DNA from: CAVOAK01 sp965217615
GTDB taxonomy: Bacteria > Pseudomonadota > Alphaproteobacteria > UBA8366 > CAVOAK01
Assembly: GCA_965217615.1 (NCBI GenBank)
Contig: CBDCIT010000018.1
Location: 151,963-215,962 of the forward strand
DNA: 64,000 nt
Direction of reading: 5' to 3'
The notes below the pieces were generated by a model. The model ran no database searches, was not told where the DNA came from, and saw only the letters and a list, made by a program, of their open reading frames with translations. The translations under genes were made by a program, and so were the position numbers. Below are positions 46,209 to 55,108 of the stretch, in pieces. Position 1 is the first letter of the stretch. Each line of letters begins with the position of its first letter.

Positions 46209-47387
46209 ATGCATAGTTATAAAGAAATCAATAGCATAACCCGCAAGCTTGATGTGTTCGTAGAATGGGTTCGTCGCGGATTCGACCTAGAATTTTTCTG
46301 GTATCGCTTCCGATGGAATTATGTGGCGCGGTTCGACAAGGTTCTCAAGTTTCCTCTCAACCTGGATATCGAGGTGACGGAGGCCTGCAATCTGGCATGC
46401 ATCATGTGTGTGCATGGAACGACAGGCGTGCCGATTACGGGCCGAATCGACTTGAATTTCGCGAAAGGGATCATCGCACGGGCGGCCGAAGGCGGCACCA
46501 AATCCGTTAAGTTCAATTGGCGGGGCGAACCAGCGTTGCACACTGGATTGGAGGAACTTGTCGCCTACTCCAAGGAGAAGGGGATTCTGGAGGTCCAGAT
46601 CAACACCAACGGCATCCCTTTTAATCCACGCCGAATCGAACGCATGATAGATGCCGGTCTGGACCGAATAATATTTTCTGTCGACGGCGCGTCTCAGGAG
46701 AGTTACGAAGCCATTCGCGTCGGTTCGGACTGGAAACGGCTGAACGAAAACATTCGCAAATTCCATGAAATTCGCAACTCGAAGGGCCGTGTCAAGCCGT
46801 TTATTCGCATACAAATGGTCCGCCAGGAACTCAACGCCGACGAGGTAGATCTCTTTTTTGAGCAGTGGAAGGAGATTGCTGACGATATCGCGGTCAAGGA
46901 TGTGACCGATCGGGGTCAGGGCAATCAGCTCTTCGTTGGCGATCAGGTTGCGACCGGACGCCGTCGGTGCAACCAGCCTTGGCAGCGCATGATCGTCGCG
47001 CGGGACGGAAAGGTGTTCCCATGTTGCTCAGACTGGGACAGGACGTATGAAATTGGTGACGCGAATACTACATCCTTGAAGGAAATCTGGAATGGCGAGC
47101 GCATGGAGGCTTTGCGCGACGTCAACCGCGAAGGTCGACTTGATGCAGTGGATCCGTGTAGAAACTGCTTCGTCCTTTCTTCTTACGAGTGGCGAAAGAT
47201 GAAGCCAGAGGAATATGCCAAACGGGACCGCATTGCAGATGCTTCCACCAAAAAGATTGGGCAAGTCGTGCGCGTGGATGACGAAGAACTGTCGCTCACC
47301 AAATCACCGGCGTCGAGTGGCCGCAAACAGGACGCTCCCGAGAGTTCAGATTTCACTGACATTGGGTCGATAACTGAACTTCCGTAA
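46209..47387 (+). CDS. Radical SAM protein with SPASM-type C-terminus
   Basis: 392 residues. [4Fe-4S] motif CNLACIMC at residues 60-67, then KSVKFNWRGEPALH, QINTNGIPFNPRRIERMIDAGLDRIIFSVDGAS. The C-terminal cluster-binding cysteines are RRRCNQPWQRM, KVFPCCSDWD and DPCRNCFVL, as in SPASM/twitch enzymes that modify peptides or sugars. The segment EIGDANTTSLKEIWNGERM is the usual SPASM anchor. The last 60 residues are low-complexity. Its position between an epimerase and glycan genes suggests carbohydrate modification, but this is inference. Intact. Confidence 0.9.
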   Translation: MHSYKEINSITRKLDVFVEWVRRGFDLEFFWYRFRWNYVARFDKVLKFPLNLDIEVTEACNLACIMCVHGTTGVPITGRIDLNFAKGIIARAAEGGTKSVKFNWRGEPALHTGLEELVAYSKEKGILEVQINTNGIPFNPRRIERMIDAGLDRIIFSVDGASQESYEAIRVGSDWKRLNENIRKFHEIRNSKGRVKPFIRIQMVRQELNADEVDLFFEQWKEIADDIAVKDVTDRGQGNQLFVGDQVATGRRRCNQPWQRMIVARDGKVFPCCSDWDRTYEIGDANTTSLKEIWNGERMEALRDVNREGRLDAVDPCRNCFVLSSYEWRKMKPEEYAKRDRIADASTKKIGQVVRVDDEELSLTKSPASSGRKQDAPESSDFTDIGSITELP

Positions 47388-47392
47388 GCAGA

Positions 47393-48730
47393 TTGTGTGA
47401 CTTCGTGGTCGGAACCAGAAAGTTGATCCTGTTTCTGCTGTCGTCGAGGCTTATCGACTTCGACTCCTATTTGCCGGTGGCGATGGAGCTGAAGGCCCGC
47501 CGACCCGATTGGCAGTTTCGTTTTGTAACGTTCTCGCGCTCGAATGCCGCCGATATCGGGCGCAGCAAAGCACTCAAGGCCGGACTCGAAATATGCGGCA
47601 GTCTCGAGTGCCTAGATGCGTCTGGCCCAGGCGGCTGGCCGGCCAGACAGGCGCGGCGACTAAAAGGGGTCGTGATGGTGTGTGTTTGGTTGTTGCGCGC
47701 AACCGCCCCAATTCTGTTCTCGGGGCAGTCTTATGATCGTTTGCCCTACGCGCTTTGGTACCTCCTGTGTAAGGTCCGCAAGGGCCACGCCTACGTTTTG
47801 TTCAAGGGCCGCGCGACCGATGAAAATATCCATCTCCGAAGCGCACAAAGACTGACAAATCTGCCGCAGAAATTGGCCAAAACATCGTCCCGTCTATTCG
47901 GAGATTGGCTAGATGGTCTCGTTTATTACCACGATAAGCAAAAGAGTTACCTGTTTGGACTCGGTTTGGATGGTCGTGCCGATGAATTTGCTCAACTCAA
48001 GATCGGCTTGCCGACACTAACGGAAGGCTGGCGTGGACTCATTGCTGATCAGACAGTGAGGGAGCGTGCCAATTTGGTGGCGTGTGGGCATGATCTGAGC
48101 GATGGCGTGTTTGCAATATTCCCTGCAAAATCCGCCGCATCACAGAATCAAAGAATGTCGGAGTCGCCGAAACAGACGTTCAGGCAAATTCTCGAGGCCC
48201 TGCGAACCATCAGGCCAAATGCGTTGATCCTTGTCAGGCCTCATCCAATCGTTCGCGACGAAGCTTTCTTGGCCGAAACGCTTCGTGACCAAAACGATCC
48301 AAAAATTCTGATGACCGACATGCACCCCGAAGTCATGATCGGTCTAGCAGATCGAGTCTTGGTCAACGGCGCTACAAACATTCAAACGACGAGCCATACT
48401 GGAATTTTCATCGACTGCACTGACTATAACCAGGATCATTACGATGAAGTCGGCGAACAATCGCTTGTCGATGGTTACTGCACGATTTTCATCAGACCTA
48501 CACGCGAGGATTTCACCAGTGCATTGGCTCAAGCTATATCCGATCCGAGGATTTTTGGCGATCCGGCAATCAGCCACAAACGACACGAACTTATGACGGA
48601 GAATCCACCGCGGATTGAGATACTTATCGATATGATCGAGGATCGCCGACAATTCGAATGCTTGCATCAGCATGTCGAGGCGGCGAAAGTGAAGTCGCGT
48701 CCGGCGACGGAACACGGCGAAGGGCAATAG
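47393..48730 (+). CDS. Glycosyltransferase-like protein of unknown type
   Basis: Up to 445 residues; the start is uncertain (TTG at 47393 or GTG at 47405). The C-terminal third has NALILVRPHPIVRDEAFLAE, KILMTDMHPEVMIGLADRVLVNGATNIQTTSHTGIFIDCTDYN, the pattern of GT-B enzymes such as capsule or CDP-glycerol transferases, where a His-Pro precedes a nucleotide-binding loop. The N-terminal part (RKLILFLLSSRLIDFDSYLP) resembles a Rossmann acceptor domain. Probably assembles the cluster's glycan. Intact. Confidence 0.6.
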   Translation: MCDFVVGTRKLILFLLSSRLIDFDSYLPVAMELKARRPDWQFRFVTFSRSNAADIGRSKALKAGLEICGSLECLDASGPGGWPARQARRLKGVVMVCVWLLRATAPILFSGQSYDRLPYALWYLLCKVRKGHAYVLFKGRATDENIHLRSAQRLTNLPQKLAKTSSRLFGDWLDGLVYYHDKQKSYLFGLGLDGRADEFAQLKIGLPTLTEGWRGLIADQTVRERANLVACGHDLSDGVFAIFPAKSAASQNQRMSESPKQTFRQILEALRTIRPNALILVRPHPIVRDEAFLAETLRDQNDPKILMTDMHPEVMIGLADRVLVNGATNIQTTSHTGIFIDCTDYNQDHYDEVGEQSLVDGYCTIFIRPTREDFTSALAQAISDPRIFGDPAISHKRHELMTENPPRIEILIDMIEDRRQFECLHQHVEAAKVKSRPATEHGEGQ

Positions 48731-49536
48731 CCTACTGATTGTGCTTAACATCGACGGAAGGTTTTACGATTACTCAAGCATACGAAAAGTCTGAGACGCA
48801 GTCCGCCACTGTCGCGGGTTACGTAAAGAACAAGCTGTCGGTTTGGCTTGCCGATTTGACCTATACGCAGCAAGCGGTGTCGGCGGACCTGATCCCTCAG
48901 GCAGTCGGAGGAATTGCGACTTACACTGAAAAATTGGTCGCGCTCGACGAACCGATTCGAGTTTTCAAATATCCAGAGAAACTCGCTCGTGCAATCAAAG
49001 AGAACGGCTGTCCGGATGTGATTGGTTTCAGTAACTACATTTGGAATTCGGATCTCGCGGCCACCTTTGCCAGGCGTATTAAGGAGCTTTCACCGCGTAC
49101 GATCGTAGTATTTGGTGGGCCGAACTATCCGATACAGCCGGCGGTCCAGGAGGCCTTTCTTCGTGAACGTCCGTTTATCGATTTTTGCATCAACAAGGAA
49201 GGCGAACTGGCATTTGCAAATTTAGTTTCTTCGATCATAGAGACAGAGATGGATTTGGACCGGATCCATGGAACGTTGGCGTCAGTCCACTCTATCGGGT
49301 CTGACGGTAGGGCCCACCTGACAGCCGAGGTTGAGCGAATTCGCGACCTGTCAGAGACAGAGATACCGTCCCCATACACGACGGGGCGGATGGATGAGTT
49401 TTTCGACGGCAAGCTATTGCCGATTATCCAAACCAATCGTGGATGTCCTTTCAGCTGTACATTCTGTGTAGAGGGCGTCCGCTATTACAACAAGATCTAC
49501 GTAAATTCACAGGCGAAGTTGTCGGACGAAATTCAT

Positions 49537-49544
49537 CATATCGG
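49537..49544. repeat. 8-bp target duplication of IS66 copy 2, left copy
   Basis: CATATCGG, repeated at 51976-51983; 8 bp is the usual IS66 length. Confidence 0.92.
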
Positions 49545-49625
49545 GTAACTACCCAGGTCTGATTGGCCCGAGCGTTTGTATGTGAGGGATCGTGGCGGTC
49601 CGGGTTGGTAGCGGTGCCGGTGTTC

Positions 49626-51164
49626 TCAGAGGCGCAGTTGGGGGATTAGTTGCATCGGATCGGGATGCACCAGGGTCTGGAGGACGTTCCAGCGTTGCTT
49701 TCGGGCGGTGGCGATGACGGCACGCATTCTGGCGAAGTTGTAGGCACCCCTCTCGGAGCGGAAGCCACCGGAGATCTTCTGGCGCAGCTTGGCCATTCGG
49801 AGGTCACGTTCGGCCTCATTGTTCGTAAACGGCGTGCGCGGGTCGGTGAGGAATCGCAGGCATCCCTCCTTGTGCTTGCGGAGGCGGAGCGCGAGGTTAT
49901 GACCGATGCGGCGTTTCTTTCGTCCGCGCTTGCCGGTCCGGAGCGGCGGCTGCGCCTCGTGGAAGGCGATGGCGTGGTCGAGGATGCGGGCCCAGGCCCG
50001 CGAGATCCGGGCCACCAGGGAGGCGGGCACGTCGCGGCCGTTCTCACGGGAGAAGCGGGTAGCCCTGTGCGCGCGCTCAAGGAGGCGCTGCATGCTCTTT
50101 GCCCAGTCTTCCTTCTCGATGTCGATCAGGGCCTGGAGTTCGCGCAGGTGATGGGCGTTGCAGGCGCCGTGGCGCACGCCCTTGAGGGTGAAGTAGGCGG
50201 CGTAATCGTCATGGATGAGGATGCCTTCGAGGTCCTTTTCGACATCGCCGCGTCCCGCGCCGATGCGCAGGACGGTCAGGAATGGGGTGCACAGCACGTG
50301 GAGCCAGCGGGTACGGGCGGCGATCCGCAGGCCGGTTTCGTCGAGGTGCTTGACCGGGACCGCTGTGCGGATCACGTCTGCGACATGGGCGAGGAAGGGC
50401 TCGAAGCGCCTGGCGGTTCGCCGGCCCATGGCGGTGATCGTGGCTGTGGAGATGGACACTGCGAAGAGGTCGCTCATGAGTTCGGCCAAGCGCTTCTCGG
50501 GAACGACCTGGGCGTACAGCAGGTAGCTCACCCAGGCGGTGATGCGTGGCCCGTACTGGACCGGGGCGGTCACGCCGTCCGGGAAGACGGCTCCTGTCAC
50601 GGTGGCGCAGGCGCCGCAGAGGCAGCGATGGGCGCGGTGTTCGGTGACCTCCAGGGGGCGTGGCTCGGGCACATCGAAGACCTGTCGACAGACGGGCGCG
50701 CGGTGACGGTCGGCGTCCGACAGCGGTGCGCCGCAGCCCGAACAGGCGGAGGGGTCATGATCCACAACATGGTCCGGGCTCTCGGTCCGCGCCAGCGTCG
50801 TTCCCTTGTGGCCCGGCTGGCCGCCGCTTGGCCTGCCGGACTTGCCGCGCTGGCTTCGGGTGCGCCTCTGGGTTCCGCTCTTCTTGCCCAGGCCGTTGCT
50901 GGCGGGCGGCTTGCTGCTGGTGGTGCTGTCAAGCGCCGCGCTCCGCTCGAGCTCGGCGATGCGGTCCCGCAGGGTCACGTTCTCCCGCTCGAGCGCGGCA
51001 TTCTCCCGGACGAGCACCGTGGCCAGGCGCAACAGCCCCTGGCCCCAATCCCGGAAGGCCTTGACGACTGTTGTTGCGAAGGATGAGGGGTCAAGAAGAT
51101 CTTGCAGGCACGCGAAGGCCTCGTCATGGGCGGCGAGGTCCTCGTGCCAGCGCGACAGCGTCAC
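49626..51164 (-). CDS. IS66-family transposase (TnpC), copy 2
   Basis: 512 residues, nearly identical to copy 1 with the same zinc-finger block, DDE core and C-terminal NNEAERDLRMAKLRQKISGG. GTG start overlapping the methyltransferase stop by four bases. Intact within an element with both ends, so possibly still mobile. Confidence 0.93.
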   Translation of the reverse strand: MTLSRWHEDLAAHDEAFACLQDLLDPSSFATTVVKAFRDWGQGLLRLATVLVRENAALERENVTLRDRIAELERSAALDSTTSSKPPASNGLGKKSGTQRRTRSQRGKSGRPSGGQPGHKGTTLARTESPDHVVDHDPSACSGCGAPLSDADRHRAPVCRQVFDVPEPRPLEVTEHRAHRCLCGACATVTGAVFPDGVTAPVQYGPRITAWVSYLLYAQVVPEKRLAELMSDLFAVSISTATITAMGRRTARRFEPFLAHVADVIRTAVPVKHLDETGLRIAARTRWLHVLCTPFLTVLRIGAGRGDVEKDLEGILIHDDYAAYFTLKGVRHGACNAHHLRELQALIDIEKEDWAKSMQRLLERAHRATRFSRENGRDVPASLVARISRAWARILDHAIAFHEAQPPLRTGKRGRKKRRIGHNLALRLRKHKEGCLRFLTDPRTPFTNNEAERDLRMAKLRQKISGGFRSERGAYNFARMRAVIATARKQRWNVLQTLVHPDPMQLIPQLRL

Positions 51165-51826
51165 GGGTCCTCGGCATCGACGGCCATCATGGCGGCCAGC
51201 ACCGCGAGGCGTTCGCCCGCCGGCAAGGCCTTGTAACGCCGGCCCCAGTTGGCCGCCTTACGCTTGATGCGCTGGCGGTCGGTGAAGTTCCGGCCTGCGT
51301 AGCTCGCCCAATGCACCCGGTCGGGCGCGAAGTTGAACCACACGACCTCGGTCCGCACCTGGGCCTGGGTCGTCACCTGCAGCGCCAGACTGCGCCAGCC
51401 CGCCAGCATCTCGTCATAGAGCGCCGAGGGATGGCCCGAGACCATCACCTGGCAGGGCAGATCCTTGAGCAGGTCCAGGAGCGCGACATGGTCGACCTCC
51501 TCGTAGTCGAAGCGATAGCGCCGTGCCGAACGGCGGGTCGCGTGCAGATAGGGGGGATCGCTGTAGACCAGCTCCGGGCCCAGAAACGGGAACGAGGCCA
51601 AAAAGGCATGGGCACAGCCATGCACCAACTCGACCGGGTAGTCACAGGCAAAGGCCTCGAGCGCCTGCGCATCGCGGTCGATGCCGATCGAGCGCACGCC
51701 CGTTGGCTTGCGCTTCATCAGCGCACCGCCCCCCAGGTGGCTCTCGATGTAAACGCTGTGCGGCGGCATCAGCGCAATCAGCGCCTGGCACAGACCGCTC
51801 GTCGCCTTCGACCCAAAATATCCCAC
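51161..51826 (-). CDS. Dam-like adenine-N6 DNA methyltransferase, IS66 cargo, copy 2
   Basis: 221 residues, same sequence as copy 1 as far as I compared. MGYFGSKATSG at the N-terminus, YIESHLGGGALM for SAM binding and DPPY for catalysis. Upstream of and coupled to the transposase. Confidence 0.82.
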   Translation of the reverse strand: MGYFGSKATSGLCQALIALMPPHSVYIESHLGGGALMKRKPTGVRSIGIDRDAQALEAFACDYPVELVHGCAHAFLASFPFLGPELVYSDPPYLHATRRSARRYRFDYEEVDHVALLDLLKDLPCQVMVSGHPSALYDEMLAGWRSLALQVTTQAQVRTEVVWFNFAPDRVHWASYAGRNFTDRQRIKRKAANWGRRYKALPAGERLAVLAAMMAVDAEDP

Positions 51827-51975
51827 GCGCCGCTCCCGTCACACGAGAGCGCAACCCATAGACGCCCGATTCTATGGAGTCAAGAGACGATCAACGACGC
51901 GGCGGCGGAAACCCGGCCCCGCCGACCACCTACATCATCCTCTCACGGTCAGGAGCGGGGTACCTGGGTAGTTAC

Positions 51976-51983
51976 CATATCGG
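51976..51983. repeat. 8-bp target duplication of IS66 copy 2, right copy
   Basis: CATATCGG, identical to 49537-49544. Confidence 0.92.
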
Positions 51984-53334
51984 CAGAAAAATGGAGGAGG
52001 TTCGTCATCTGGGCGGGCGTAACGACCTGTTCATCGCCGACTCCAATTTTGGAATGTACAAGGATGATATTGAAACCTGCAAAGTGATCGCGGAAACGCA
52101 GAAGAAGTATAGCTGGCCTGAATATATTAATGTCGCCACCGGCAAGAACCAAAAGGAGCGCGTTCTCGCTGCGACCAAATTAATCAACGGTGCCTTGCGT
52201 CTTTCAGGCTCTGTCCAAAGTCTCGATCCAGAGGTTCTGGAAAACATAAAGCGCGCTAACATCGGTGCCGACGGCCTTATGCAGCTCGCGTTGGAGGCGG
52301 CTGACATTGGCGCTAATTCGTACAGCGAGACCATTCTCTGCTTGCCCGGCAACAGCAAGGAGAAGCATTACAAAACGCTGCGCCAGGTGATCGAAGCGTG
52401 TTTCAACATGGTTTCGACCTTCCAGCTTATGATGCTGCCTGGTACCGATATGAATACCGCGGAAACACGGGAGAAGTTCGGGATGGTTACCCGTTTTCGT
52501 GTATTTCCGAGATGTTATGGACACTACGATATTCATGGTGAGCGGGTCGTTTCGGCGGAGATAGAGGAAATCTGCGTCGCTCTCAATACACTATCCTTTG
52601 AGGATTATCTCGACTGCCGGAATATGCATTTGCTCATCGCGACATTCCACAATGACGGCGTTTTTGGGTCGCTTTTGAAATATCTGCGTACGAACGGGTA
52701 CTCCGTCTTCCGTTGGCTGGAGATTATTCACGAAGCACAGTTTCCGCCTAGACTCAATCAATTGATCGAAGAATTCCTACAGGATACGCGCGATGAGCTG
52801 TGGAATACCCGTGATGAGCTTGAGACATTCATCCAGCAGCCGGGAACCATCGAAAGATATTTGGATGGCGAGTTGGGCAATAACCTCCTGTTTACCTACA
52901 AGACCCGAGCGCTCATCGGACATGTGAGCCAACTTGCCGAGGTGGCACGCACCGCCGCGCTGCAGGTCCTGGAGGAACGCGGAGATGCCGATCCCGAAGC
53001 GCCGACCTTCATCGACGATGCGATCGCCGTCGGCCAGCTTGAGTTACGATATTCAAGCGTACGATGGGGATTTAACGCCGGACCCAATTGGCGCTTACCG
53101 CCTTGCAAGGACTGTAGACTACGAATTCGTACAAACCGACGAACAGAACGATTTACTTGAGCGCTATCTCGACGTGTTCGGCGCCACAGATTTCGGTATC
53201 GGCCGGATGATGACCAAGATCTACGTCAAGCGGCTGCTTCGCGAACCACAACGTTGCGATGCGGCCTGACTGATCCGCGTTGCTAGTTTTGGAGTTGCCG
53301 ATCTACGCTCTGGTCGACCATAAATAAGGCTTCC

Positions 53335-54330
53335 TTGCCCCAACTCACATACATTATCGCTGAGATCGCCTCGGCGCACGAAGGCGATCCTGAGCTTGCG
53401 CATCGCCTTCTCGCCGCCGCAGCGCAAACCGGTGCCGATGCGATTAAGTTCCAGATATTTTGCCGCGACGAGCTGATGTCGAAACGGCATCCGAAATTCG
53501 ATTCGTTCGGCGAAATCGAAATCTCGCCGAGCTCTTGGGGAGAATTGCTATCGACTGCGGGCCGCATGGATGTGGATGTGGTTGCGGAGGTGTTCGATCC
53601 GCGAAGCCTAGATCTGGCAGTCTCGAGCGGTTGCGTCGATGGCTATAAGGTCCCGACATCCGATATTAGTAACCGGGAGTTCATGCAGTCAGCGTGTCGG
53701 ACCGATAAGCGCCTCTACGTCGGCGTTGGCGGAGCTACCGAAGCCGAAATCGATGGTGCCGTCGAATGGTTGCGGACGGAGGCCGCCGATGTTGTGCTGA
53801 TGCATGGGTTTCAAAGCTATCCGACGCGGCCCGAAGATACCAATCTAGCTCGCCTGCAAGCACTCGGAGTCCGGTATGGACTTCCGGTCGGATATGCCGA
53901 CCATGTCGACGCCGAAGACAGCGAACTGTCCAATATCGTACCTTTGATGGCTGTCGGTGCTGGTGCGGTCGTCATCGAAAAACACATCACTGACGACCGG
54001 TCTCGCCAGGGACGAGACCACTTCTCCGCGCTGACTCCGGACGAATTCAGGTGTTTTGTGGCCGGCGTTCGGCGTATCGAATGCGTTATGGGCATCTCAG
54101 ATCCAGAGCTGTCGCGGGCGGAGGTCAAATACCGAGAAGACATGAAGCGATATGCGGTCGCCGCGAGAAGTCTCGGCGAGGGCGCCACGCTGGAGGAGGA
54201 ACTCGTCGCGTTCAAACGAATCGGTGCTGCCGGTATGACTCAGGCTGACATTGAGAATGTTGTTGGGCGACGCCTGAAAAGATCAAAATCTAAGGATGAT
54301 CCGCTGTTGATTGGCGAATTTTCGAAATGA
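53335..54330 (+). CDS. NeuB-family synthase, divergent (nonulosonate synthase-like)
   Basis: 331 residues, probable TTG start. TIM barrel of N-acetylneuraminate synthase, condensing PEP with a hexose derivative: YIIAEIASAHEGDPELAHRLL, ADAIKFQIF, DVVAEVFDPRSLDLA, DGYKVPTSDISNREF, VLMHGFQSYPT, LPVGYADHVDAE, VIEKHITDD. The C-terminal SAF-like (antifreeze) domain follows (YAVAARSLGEGATLEEELVAFKR...VVGRRLKR). The usual EIGxNHNG loop is EIASAHEG and the KIAS motif is KVPTSD, so it probably uses a different sugar from the canonical NeuB at 58,508. Overlaps the next gene by four bases. Intact. Confidence 0.87.
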   Translation: MPQLTYIIAEIASAHEGDPELAHRLLAAAAQTGADAIKFQIFCRDELMSKRHPKFDSFGEIEISPSSWGELLSTAGRMDVDVVAEVFDPRSLDLAVSSGCVDGYKVPTSDISNREFMQSACRTDKRLYVGVGGATEAEIDGAVEWLRTEAADVVLMHGFQSYPTRPEDTNLARLQALGVRYGLPVGYADHVDAEDSELSNIVPLMAVGAGAVVIEKHITDDRSRQGRDHFSALTPDEFRCFVAGVRRIECVMGISDPELSRAEVKYREDMKRYAVAARSLGEGATLEEELVAFKRIGAAGMTQADIENVVGRRLKRSKSKDDPLLIGEFSK

Positions 54331-55088
54331 GCATTCCAGCAGATATTTTGACTCTCGTGGCGGTGCGGTTGAATTCCAAAAGGCTGCCGCGCAAGGCCCT
54401 GGCCGATCTTGCCGGCAAGCCGTTAATCCAGCGTCTGACCGAGAGAGTACTGCAGGCGCAACATCCCAAAGCCGTTTATTGGTGCACCTCCACCAACCCC
54501 GAGGATGATCCGCTCGAAGCGCTCGTGGAATCGTCGGATGCCTGGATCTACAGGGGCGACGAGCTCGACGTGATCTCGCGATTTATCGAGGTCGCTTGGT
54601 CCCGCAGCGCGGAGATCGTCGTTCGCGTGACCGGCGACAACCCGCTGACCGATCCATTGATGATCGACTATATGATCGAAGAACACCGGGAAAAAGGCGC
54701 CGATTACACATACTGTGACGCATTGCCGCGAGGAACTCGCTCCGAGATCGTCTCGGTCACCGCGTTGGAGCAATGCCACGCGCTGGCCGAAGATGCCAGC
54801 TCGAGCGAATACATGACCTTCATGTTGAGACGGCCCGACCATTTCGAAGTTCTCGAAGTTACACCTCCGCACTCGCAACTTAATCGTCCAGAACTTCGGC
54901 TCACCTGCGACGAGCCGGAAGACCTTGAGGTGCTTCAGCACCTCTATGACGCGTTCGACGGAGTGCCACCGCCGCTTCCTGAAGTCATCACTTGGTTGGA
55001 CGCCAACGAAGATGTTACCGCGCTCAATTCCCACATCCGGCCAACCGGGATCGACAAAACTATCGATGTCCGTCTGAAGGGCGACTGA
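54327..55088 (+). CDS. SpsF-like cytidylyltransferase
   Basis: 253 residues. Nucleotidyltransferase of the acylneuraminate cytidylyltransferase clan: VAVRLNSKRLPRKALADLAGKPLIQRL, WIYRGDELDVISRFIEVA, VVRVTGDNPLTDPLMIDYMI, and RLTCDEPEDLEVLQHLYDAF, all typical of SpsF (spore-coat polysaccharide type). It should transfer CMP (or another NMP) to a sugar acid. ATGA overlap with the NeuB-like gene strongly suggests the two act on the same product. Intact. Confidence 0.88.
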   Translation: MSIPADILTLVAVRLNSKRLPRKALADLAGKPLIQRLTERVLQAQHPKAVYWCTSTNPEDDPLEALVESSDAWIYRGDELDVISRFIEVAWSRSAEIVVRVTGDNPLTDPLMIDYMIEEHREKGADYTYCDALPRGTRSEIVSVTALEQCHALAEDASSSEYMTFMLRRPDHFEVLEVTPPHSQLNRPELRLTCDEPEDLEVLQHLYDAFDGVPPPLPEVITWLDANEDVTALNSHIRPTGIDKTIDVRLKGD

Positions 55089-55108
55089 CCCGCCTCAGTT
55101 TATTTGTC

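Larger units (their letters stand above)
49545..51975 (-). mobile_element. IS66-family element copy 2 with methyltransferase cargo, complete (2,431 bp)
   Basis: Both ends are GTAACTACCCAGGT as inverted repeats, flanked by the 8-base duplication CATATCGG. Inserted in the second cobalamin-type radical SAM gene, opposite to its transcription. Carries the same methyltransferase-transposase pair as copy 1 and defines the full element. Confidence 0.95.
48739..53269 (+). pseudogene. Second cobalamin-type radical SAM gene, split by IS66 and frameshifted
   Basis: Paralogue of the 35,222 gene. The left part (48739-49544, TTG start) holds LPIIQTNRGCPFSCTFC with cysteines at residues 236, 240 and 243, preceded by a B12-binding-like domain (PDVIGFSNYIWNSDLAATFA, IVVFGGPNYPIQP). 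IS66 copy 2 enters at EIHHIG; coding resumes at 51984 with RKMEEVRHLGGRNDLFIADSNFGMYKDD, giving a perfect join once one 8-base repeat is removed. A further shift near 53,040 changes frame from AIAVGQL to SYDIQAYDGDLTPDPIGAYR, ending at 53269. Total about 695 residues, similar to the intact paralogue. Confidence 0.88.

Noticed and set aside
49650..51086. 478-codon frame opposite the IS66 transposase (also at 31115-32551)
   Set aside because: Exact antisense of a well-recognised transposase in both copies; high-GC third positions keep the reverse frame open by chance.
51071..52087. 338-codon plus-strand frame across the right half of IS66 copy 2
   Set aside because: Antisense of the methyltransferase plus a few flanking codons; the genuine continuation of the radical SAM gene enters only at 51984.
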